This document shows positions 58,573 through 64,000 of a DNA stretch of 64,000 nucleotides, in pieces. The DNA comes from Williamsia sp. DF01-3 (GTDB lineage Bacteria; Actinomycetota; Actinomycetes; Mycobacteriales; Mycobacteriaceae), in the NCBI RefSeq assembly GCF_023051145.1, contig NZ_JALKFS010000005.1, forward strand, positions 372,001 through 436,000, in the 5' to 3' direction. The notes beneath the pieces were generated by a model. It saw only the letters and a list, made by a program, of their open reading frames with translations. It was not told the origin of the DNA and made no database searches. Positions within the stretch are counted from its first letter, which is position 1; every line of letters starts with the position of its first letter. Position numbers and translations under genes: made by a program.

Positions 58573-59958
58573 TCATGCCGGAACAGCGGGTGGTCTCTGC
58601 CGAGTGGTCAGCAACCACGCACCCACCGCGACAACGGCGAACACCGCTGCCATGGTCACGAGCGTCCAGACGAACCCCTGTTGCCCGCCGCCGTACACGG
58701 CCATCAACGTCACGCTGACCGCGCTTCCCACCGAGAAGCCGAGATAGCGCAGCACCATGTTGAACGCCATCGCGCTACCGGTTTCCTCCTGCGGAACGTG
58801 CGGGACGATGAGCACGGCCAGCGACGAGAACGTGAAGCCGCTGCCCAGTCCGCCGACGGCCATCCAGCCCAGAGCCCAGTAGACGTTGCTGTGCACGAAG
58901 GCCAGACCGAGAGTGGAACCCATGAACACGACCGAGCCCAGCGGCAGCAGGATGTCGGGGCCGTACTTGGCGCCGGCCGCCAGCGCGAGTCTGCTGCCGA
59001 CAACACTCGTCAGCGAGTAGGGCACCAGCATCAGCCCGGCGACGGTGACCGAATGATCAAGCCCCCAGCCAGGATCCGAACTCTGGACCAGCACGATGGT
59101 CAACGTCAGCAACGTGTACATACCGATGCCGCCGCCGAAGGCCACCAGATTCGGTGCCGCGATTCCGGAGCGAGTGGCCAGGCGGAGATCGACCAGCGGG
59201 TGATCGCGTCGCAAACTCCATCGCCCCCACACGACGAGGAACGTGAGTCCCACCAGCGCAAGGACAACGGTGCGAAGCGACGTCCAGCCCCATGTCTCAC
59301 CCCTGCTGACCGCCAGGAGTGTGGACCCGGTACCGGCGGACAGCATCACCGCGCCTGCCCAGTCCACAGGTGCGCGGATCACCGACTGGGCCCGCGGAAC
59401 AAAACTCAGCGCCATCAGCAGGGTGCAGGCACTGAGCACGGCGCCCATCCAGTAAGCGGCAGCCAAGCCCCAGGTCTGGGCCACCACGGCCGTCAGCGGG
59501 TATCCGAGGCCGGTACCGGCGACAGCTGTCACCGACAACATCGCGATGACGGCCGAGATCCTGGGTGGTCTGATGACGTCGCGAGCAACGGCCATCGCAA
59601 GGGGGACCAGCGCGAGTCCGACGCCCTGCATCGCCCGGCCGATCAACAGCGGGGCAAAGCCCCAGGGAAGTGCGGCCAGCATCGAACCCAGGGTGACGAT
59701 GACCAGACCGGTGATGATCGTCGGCCGACGCATCTGTCCGGCTCCGAGCCTTCCGATGATCGGTGTCGCCACCGCCGCGGTGAGCAGGGTGGCGGTCAGA
59801 GCCCACTGCGCTTCGGTGAGCGTCACGTTGTGTTCGTCGGCGATGGCCGGGATCAGCGGGGCCCCGAGGCTGCTGACGATCGCGGTGATGGTGGTCAGCA
59901 GACCCAGGGTCAGCAACAAGGTGCGGTATCGCGGCGCGCCGCCATCCTCCGTTGGCAT
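58573..59958 (-). CDS. MFS transporter, 14-helix drug-efflux type
   Basis: A 461-residue permease with about 14 hydrophobic helices. IGRAMQGVGLALVPLAMAVA fits motif C of the DHA2 drug:proton antiporters and GRLGAGQMRRP the cytoplasmic loop motif. Substrate cannot be predicted. ATG 59958 avoids overlap with the hydrolase; the frame stays open to a TTG at 60027. It is 43 bases downstream of the alpha/beta hydrolase and probably co-transcribed with it. Confidence 0.88.
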   Translation of the reverse strand: MPTEDGGAPRYRTLLLTLGLLTTITAIVSSLGAPLIPAIADEHNVTLTEAQWALTATLLTAAVATPIIGRLGAGQMRRPTIITGLVIVTLGSMLAALPWGFAPLLIGRAMQGVGLALVPLAMAVARDVIRPPRISAVIAMLSVTAVAGTGLGYPLTAVVAQTWGLAAAYWMGAVLSACTLLMALSFVPRAQSVIRAPVDWAGAVMLSAGTGSTLLAVSRGETWGWTSLRTVVLALVGLTFLVVWGRWSLRRDHPLVDLRLATRSGIAAPNLVAFGGGIGMYTLLTLTIVLVQSSDPGWGLDHSVTVAGLMLVPYSLTSVVGSRLALAAGAKYGPDILLPLGSVVFMGSTLGLAFVHSNVYWALGWMAVGGLGSGFTFSSLAVLIVPHVPQEETGSAMAFNMVLRYLGFSVGSAVSVTLMAVYGGGQQGFVWTLVTMAAVFAVVAVGAWLLTTRQRPPAVPA

Positions 59959-60001
59959 CAGTGGTGGAGCACCGCCATCGCCGTCGGCGCGGCGTTGGAT
60001 G

Positions 60002-60913
60002 TCACTGAGCCGAATCCCAGTGCGCAAGAATGGTTCTCAATGTGGCAACCAATGGCAGAGGCTGATCCATCATCGGGTGGTGCCCGGCCTCGGCCAATTC
60101 GACCACGGTGGCCCGCGGGACGAACAGCCCGGCGATCTCCTGGGCGGTCTCCGAAGGAACGATGCCGTTCTGGCAGCGGATGTAAGTCGCCCGCGTGCTC
60201 ACCTGCGCCAGGAAGTCCCGTACCTTGACGCGCTGGCCGCCTTCGTGCCGTTTGCGGAACATGTCGGGGTCGAACTTCCACATCCAGCCGGCCTCGGTGT
60301 CTCGCACCGATTCGCCGGCGACATGCTCGGCCACGTAGGGCAGCAACAGTTCTTGTGCCGGTTCGGTACGGAAGCGGGCCACGATCTCGGGCTTGGACGG
60401 ATACGCCCGCGACTTGCGGCTGAGCTGCCGGATGATCACTTCCTCGGGCGGTTCGTCGAGTAGGGGCGAGTCGATCACCACGATGCCCGCCACGGAGTCG
60501 CCGTGCAGGGCGCCGACTGCCGATGTCACCCAGCCGCCCATGCTGTGCCCCACCACGTACGGCTTGCCCGCGATGTCGCCGGCTTCGGCGGCGGCCAGAA
60601 CCTCGGCGGCCCAGATCTCCAGCGGATAGTCGGGGCGTGCATCGCTGTCGCCGTGACCGGTCATGTCCAGGGCGACCACTCGGTGGGAAACAGCCAGAAG
60701 TGGCGCGACATGATCCCACCAACCCGAGTGCGCGGAGCCGCCGTGTACCAGGACAACACCGGGCGTGCCGGGCTCGCCCCAGCAACGCAGATGTACCGAC
60801 GCACCCTCGACCTCGACGTCGCGATGGTCGGGCGACTGCTCGATGGCGGCGGTGAACCACGCGGGTGTTGCTGTTCCGGACCGACCCGTTGCCATTGCCT
60901 GCTCCTTCGCCAC
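60002..60913 (-). CDS. alpha/beta hydrolase
   Basis: A 303-residue alpha/beta-hydrolase-fold protein. VVLVHGGSAHSGWWDHVAP gives the oxyanion region, VVGHSMGGWVTSA the nucleophile elbow and ELAEAGHHPMMDQP the catalytic histidine. The family includes esterases, lipases and epoxide hydrolases; the substrate is unknown. GTG 60913 is chosen because AGAGG lies eight bases upstream; the frame is open to 60988. It is divergent from the DUF6328 gene. Confidence 0.88.
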   Translation of the reverse strand: MAKEQAMATGRSGTATPAWFTAAIEQSPDHRDVEVEGASVHLRCWGEPGTPGVVLVHGGSAHSGWWDHVAPLLAVSHRVVALDMTGHGDSDARPDYPLEIWAAEVLAAAEAGDIAGKPYVVGHSMGGWVTSAVGALHGDSVAGIVVIDSPLLDEPPEEVIIRQLSRKSRAYPSKPEIVARFRTEPAQELLLPYVAEHVAGESVRDTEAGWMWKFDPDMFRKRHEGGQRVKVRDFLAQVSTRATYIRCQNGIVPSETAQEIAGLFVPRATVVELAEAGHHPMMDQPLPLVATLRTILAHWDSAQ

Positions 60914-60994
60914 GGTGAAACCTCTCGGCTGACCATATCCACCGCGTTTCGGCAGGCACTTGCCAGTGCGAAGGAAGGAGTCGACCATTGGCAG

Positions 60995-61489
60995 ATGAGC
61001 GACGAGACGATCGACGACGACTGGCTGCGCAGGGAGCGCAACGAGAGTCCCACACAGCGTCTCGACCGCAACTGGGCGAGTTTGCTGCAGGAGCTCCGGG
61101 TGGTGCAGACCGGCGTTCAGCTACTCACCGGATTCCTGTTGACGGTGCCGTTCCAGGACCGCTTCTACGAGCAGGACGGTCTGTTCCAGAACGTGTATCT
61201 CGTGACGGTGACCGCCTCGGTCGGTGCAACGGTGTTGCTGCTCGCGCCGGTGGCCATGCACCGGCTGCTGTTCCGGAGGCATCGTCTCGAAGAGCTGGTG
61301 AACTCGGCCCAGCGATTCGCCCTCGGTGGGATCGTCTTGCTCGGAGTGGCGCTGACCGGCGTCATGACGTTGGTGTTCGAGTTGGTGGTCAGCAAGTCGG
61401 TGGGGTGGGTCGCGGGTCTGGTCGCTTTGCTCACCTTCGCGTTCTTCTGGTTCGCCTATCCCTGGCGCTATCGCCGGCGCGATAGCTGA
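60995..61489 (+). CDS. DUF6328 four-helix membrane protein
   Basis: A 164-residue protein. The N-terminus ERNESPTQRLDRNWASLLQE is followed by four predicted membrane helices (about 37-58, 68-92, 108-128 and 134-155) and a short basic tail. This is the DUF6328 pattern; function is unknown. ATG 60995 is used, but the purine-rich AAGGAAGGAG is a little far upstream (14 bases). Confidence 0.82.
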   Translation: MSDETIDDDWLRRERNESPTQRLDRNWASLLQELRVVQTGVQLLTGFLLTVPFQDRFYEQDGLFQNVYLVTVTASVGATVLLLAPVAMHRLLFRRHRLEELVNSAQRFALGGIVLLGVALTGVMTLVFELVVSKSVGWVAGLVALLTFAFFWFAYPWRYRRRDS

Positions 61490-61547
61490 TCGTCCAGACA
61501 TGGGCCTGGCGGTCCCTTACAGTCGGAGCATCTGGGAAAGGCGGATC

Positions 61548-62018
61548 ATGGCGCAATCTCGCAGCGGTGAAAATCTGATCGCGGCAGCCGAAGCCATCGC
61601 AGACCGCGCGCATCACGGGCAGGTCGACAAGGTCGGTGGCGAGTACATCGTGCATCCTCGTTCGGTCGCGACGAGGGTCACGCCTCAGTCGGCCGAGTAC
61701 ATCGCAACCGCCTTGCTGCACGACGTGATCGAGGACTCCGACATCACCGCCTCGGATCTGCTGGCAGAGGGCATCCCGGGAACCGTGGTGGATGCGGTGA
61801 CGCTGCTGACCCGAACCGAAGATGTTGCGCCGCAGGAGTATTACGCACGTATCCGAACGAACCGGATGGCTCTGGCCGTCAAACTCGCCGACCTCGCCGA
61901 CAACACCGATCCGGCTCGGCTGAACCGCCTGCCCGATGACATCCAGGCACGGCTGCGCATCAAGTACCGCAGCGCCTACCGGTGTCTCGGGGTCGAGTCT
62001 CTCGCTGACGCCCTGTAG
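61548..62018 (+). CDS. small HD-domain (p)ppGpp-hydrolase-like protein
   Basis: A 156-residue stand-alone HD domain resembling the hydrolase half of RelA/SpoT and the small hydrolases of the MESH1 type: HHGQVDKVGGEYIVHP, then TALLHDVIEDSDI and VKLADLADNTDPARL. These hold the metal-binding His, His-Asp and Asp. Activity on (p)ppGpp is an inference from family; other substrates are possible. ATG 61548 follows AAAGGCGG. The next gene is 87 bases away. Confidence 0.85.
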   Translation: MAQSRSGENLIAAAEAIADRAHHGQVDKVGGEYIVHPRSVATRVTPQSAEYIATALLHDVIEDSDITASDLLAEGIPGTVVDAVTLLTRTEDVAPQEYYARIRTNRMALAVKLADLADNTDPARLNRLPDDIQARLRIKYRSAYRCLGVESLADAL

Positions 62019-62105
62019 TCGGCAACGCCTGCCGGTCGCGGATCCATTGGGTCGGGCGTCGCAGAACCATGGCTGATCTGCGCGCGCAATGGCATTGTCG
62101 AGCCC

Positions 62106-62978
62106 ATGGCCATCGAATTGTCCACAGCGCGTCGTCTGTGGCGACTGCTCGAACCGATCCACGCCGTCACCTACTTCTCGGACGAGACGCGAGAGGCACT
62201 GGCAGCGGCCGGTTATCGCGGTTTTTGGATGGGGTACTTCGCGGGTCGTGCCGCGCCCTTGGGCGAGGTGGGTCCCGAGATCGTGACCGCGCTGTTCTAC
62301 AACTTCGCGCCCGACCATGTCGCCCGCGCCATCCCGGACGCCTGGCGGTTCGCTCCGCCGGAGACGGCGATCGATGTGCGCCGACAGGCCGCGGTGGCCA
62401 CTCTGCAGCGGATGCTGGGTTCGGCGGGGAACGACGAGGTGGTCGATCGGGTGGTGGCGCTGCTGAGGCCGGCAGCGCAGAACGCAGACCTGGGTGGTCG
62501 GGCGCTGTTCGCGGCGAACGCCGCGCTGCCGTGGCCGGAGGATCGATACGGGGCACTCTGGCATGCCGCGACCCTGCTGCGCGAACATCGCGGTGACGGC
62601 CACGTGGCCGCCCTGACGACCGCCGGTGTCACCGGTCGCGAGGCGGGGGTGCTGCATTCGAGTGCCGCTGCCATCCCACGGTCGGTTCTCGAGACCAGCC
62701 GAAAGTACACACCCGACGAATGGTCTGCGCTCACAGAACGTTTGGCCGAGCGCGGCCTGCTCGACCACTCAGGGGCGATCACGCCGTCCGGGAGAGCACT
62801 CAAGGGTGACATCGAGACCACCACCGATCGGCTGGCCGCACCTGCGTACAACATCCTGTCCGAAGTCGAGGTCGATGAACTCACCTCGGCATTGATGACG
62901 TTGACGAAGACAGTGGTCGCGAGCGGCGACATCCCGTCGGTCACTCCGATGGGTCTCGATCTCGACGATGTCGGGTGA
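62106..62978 (+). CDS. SCO6745-like protein
   Basis: A 290-residue protein resembling the actinobacterial SCO6745 family. It starts MAIELSTARRLWRLLEPIHA and includes AAGYRGFWMGYFAGRAAPLG and a winged-helix-like C-terminal part (WSALTERLAERGLLD, ITPSGRALKGDIE). The C-terminal part suggests DNA binding, but the function is unassigned. No membrane segment. The related family occurs near F420- and deazaflavin-dependent genes; one follows here. Confidence 0.78.
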   Translation: MAIELSTARRLWRLLEPIHAVTYFSDETREALAAAGYRGFWMGYFAGRAAPLGEVGPEIVTALFYNFAPDHVARAIPDAWRFAPPETAIDVRRQAAVATLQRMLGSAGNDEVVDRVVALLRPAAQNADLGGRALFAANAALPWPEDRYGALWHAATLLREHRGDGHVAALTTAGVTGREAGVLHSSAAAIPRSVLETSRKYTPDEWSALTERLAERGLLDHSGAITPSGRALKGDIETTTDRLAAPAYNILSEVEVDELTSALMTLTKTVVASGDIPSVTPMGLDLDDVG

Positions 62979-62986
62979 TGAGCGCC

Positions 62987-62992
62987 TAGACT
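62987..62992 (+). promoter_or_regulatory. candidate -10 element of a leaderless transcript
   Basis: TAGACT ends seven bases before the ATG at 63000, and no Shine-Dalgarno sequence is present. The same geometry is seen at mutT4. Confidence 0.4.
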
Positions 62993-62999
62993 TTTCGCC

Positions 63000-63401
63000 A
63001 TGGGCTTCAACGACGAGATCATCAAAGAGTTCCGCGCCAATCACGGCAAGGTCGGTGGCAATTTCGAGGGTGCGCCGCTTCTGTTGCTGCATCACAAGGG
63101 GATCAAGAGCGGTAAGCAGTACGTGACGCCGCTGGTCTATCTGCCCAAGGACGGCGTCTCGTACATCTTCGCGAGCGCTGCGGGCGCCGACGAGGACCCC
63201 CAGTGGTACCGGAATCTGCTCGCCGATCCGGCGACCGAGGTGGAAATCGGCGACGACACCGTCCCGGTGACCGTTTCCGAGGTCACCGGCGCCGACCGCG
63301 ACCGGATCTACGCCGAGCAGGCCGGTCTGATGCCGGGCTTCGCGGATTACGAGAAGAAGACCAGCCGCACGATTCCGGTGCTGGCGTTGTCTCGAGCCTG
63401 A
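63000..63401 (+). CDS. deazaflavin (F420)-dependent nitroreductase family protein
   Basis: A 133-residue split-barrel protein of the Ddn/Fqr family. LLLLHHKGIKSGKQYVTPL and AGADEDPQWYRNLLADPATE are the typical F420-binding and Trp-Tyr motifs, and FADYEKKTSRTIPVLAL is the usual end. Members reduce quinones and nitro compounds with F420H2. The ATG at 63000 has a -10-like TAGACT just upstream, suggesting a leaderless mRNA. Confidence 0.9.
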   Translation: MGFNDEIIKEFRANHGKVGGNFEGAPLLLLHHKGIKSGKQYVTPLVYLPKDGVSYIFASAAGADEDPQWYRNLLADPATEVEIGDDTVPVTVSEVTGADRDRIYAEQAGLMPGFADYEKKTSRTIPVLALSRA

Positions 63402-63419
63402 GGTCGGGCGGGCGCGCGA

Positions 63420-63839
63420 TCAGTATGTGCGCTGGCGGGGCGGGGGAGCGGTGATGACACCGACCTCGTCCGAATCGACGATCTCCGCGCCCAGCGGCAG
63501 CAGCGATACCGGGACCATCTTGAAGCTCGCGATGCCTAGCGGGATGCCGATGATGGTGAGGCACAAAGCGATTCCGGTGACGATGTGGCCGATGGCAAGC
63601 CAGATACCGGCGAAGATCAACCAGATCACGTTGCCGATGGCCGAGCCGACCCCGGCTGTGGGTTTGCGAACCACGGTTCGGCCGAACGGCCACAGGGCGT
63701 ACGCGGCGATCCGAAACGATGCGATCCCGAAGGGGATGGTGATGATGAGGATGCAGCAGATGATTCCGGCGGCGACGTAGCCCAACGCCATCCAGAATCC
63801 ACAGAGCACGAGCCAGATGACATTCAGAATGGTCTTCAT
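63420..63839 (-). CDS. YccF domain membrane protein
   Basis: A 139-residue protein with two copies of a YccF-type repeat: LNVIWLVLCGFWMALGYVAA and GNVIWLIFAGIWLAIGHIVT, each followed by a Gly-Ile-Pro turn (ITIPFGIASF, IGIPLGIASF). It therefore has four membrane segments. Function is unknown. ATG 63839; divergent from the last gene of the window. Confidence 0.87.
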   Translation of the reverse strand: MKTILNVIWLVLCGFWMALGYVAAGIICCILIITIPFGIASFRIAAYALWPFGRTVVRKPTAGVGSAIGNVIWLIFAGIWLAIGHIVTGIALCLTIIGIPLGIASFKMVPVSLLPLGAEIVDSDEVGVITAPPPRQRTY

Positions 63840-63940
63840 CAGTTCAGTCTGCCAAATGTGACCGACTCCGCATGGATGAACGCAGCTACCCTGTGCGTTC
63901 TTCTGAGAAGCTGACGGGACTTTCGCTTCTGAGGAGTCTG

Positions 63941-64000
63941 ATGAGATCTGGGCTTCGAGAGCTCGTGTGGTCGTTGGGGATGATCATGATCCTGCTGGTC
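63941..64000 (+). CDS. start of a membrane protein, cut by window edge
   Basis: ATG 63941 follows a perfect GAGGAG. The 20 visible residues, MRSGLRELVWSLGMIMILLV, look like the N-terminal anchor of a single-pass protein. DUF4245 proteins begin in a similar way, but too little is visible to name it. Confidence 0.6.
   Translation, partial: MRSGLRELVWSLGMIMILLV

Noticed and set aside
58540-60228. 562-codon plus-strand frame over the MFS gene
   Set aside because: His/Gln/Arg-rich shadow of a real membrane-protein gene on the minus strand.
62118-62126. Perfect TTGTCCACA DnaA box inside the SCO6745-like gene
   Set aside because: A single 9-mer is expected by chance about once in a window of this size, and it has no neighbours.

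Overview
The window is about two thirds G+C and is the chromosomal origin region of an actinobacterium of the order Mycobacteriales. The gene order from cca through mutT4, a DUF6049 protein, murJ, sigM, trxBA, cwlM, parBA, rsmG, khpB, yidC, yidD, rnpA, rpmH, dnaA, dnaN, gnd, recF, dciA, gyrB, gyrA, tRNA-Ile, tRNA-Ala, cwsA, ppiA, crgA, pabA and the pknB-fhaA cluster to tRNA-Leu follows M. tuberculosis Rv3907c-Rv3915, Rv3917c-Rv3922c and Rv0001-Rv0020c as I remember them. Extra genes, a short gnd between dnaN and recF, and the style of the proteins suggest Gordonia or a close relative. That genus call is inference from recall, not from a search.

Layout. 1-2.4 kb: end of an FAD-linked oxidase, a lipid kinase and a transglutaminase. 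2.4-11.5 kb: cca and the envelope set mutT4 / DUF6049 / murJ with its pseudokinase tail. 11.5-15.5 kb: an interruption relative to M. tuberculosis with a Tag-like glycosylase, a NUDIX hydrolase, an Rv0805-like phosphodiesterase (frameshifted) and a Stealth-type sugar-phosphate transferase. 15.6-22.2 kb: sigM, its anti-sigma factor (separated by a mug gene), a PAP2 phosphatase, trxB-trxA, cwlM and an acetyltransferase. 22.4-28.1 kb, minus strand: parB-parA-rsmG with three parS sites, then the rpmH-rnpA-yidD-yidC-khpB group ending in a perfect hairpin. 28.1-30.9 kb: oriC sequence on both sides of dnaA, including an A+T-rich unwinding candidate. 30.9-41 kb, plus strand: dnaN, gnd, recF, dciA, gyrB, gyrA and a DUF3566 protein, then two tRNAs flanking a 42-residue protein. 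41.5-48.3 kb: small membrane proteins, cwsA, ppiA, a rhomboid protease, crgA, pabA. 48.3-58.1 kb, minus strand: fhaA, fhaB, pstP, rodA, pbpA, pknA, pknB. 58.4-64 kb: tRNA-Leu and accessory genes.

How the genes work together. Replication initiation (dnaA, dnaN, dciA, gyrase), origin segregation (ParB/ParA/parS) and polar peptidoglycan synthesis sit together. The Ser/Thr signalling set of PknA/PknB, phosphatase PstP, FHA readers FhaA/FhaB, targets CwlM and MurJ, and the RodA/PbpA synthase is complete within the window; the links between them are established in mycobacteria and are inferred here.

Cautions. dnaA and the Rv0805-like phosphodiesterase each look like one protein split over two frames by a missing base, and a third gene near 43.4 kb may be split too. 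Base-calling error is the simplest explanation. Several starts were chosen from ribosome-binding sites or stop/start overlaps and are marked as such. No CRISPR array, insertion sequence or prophage was seen.
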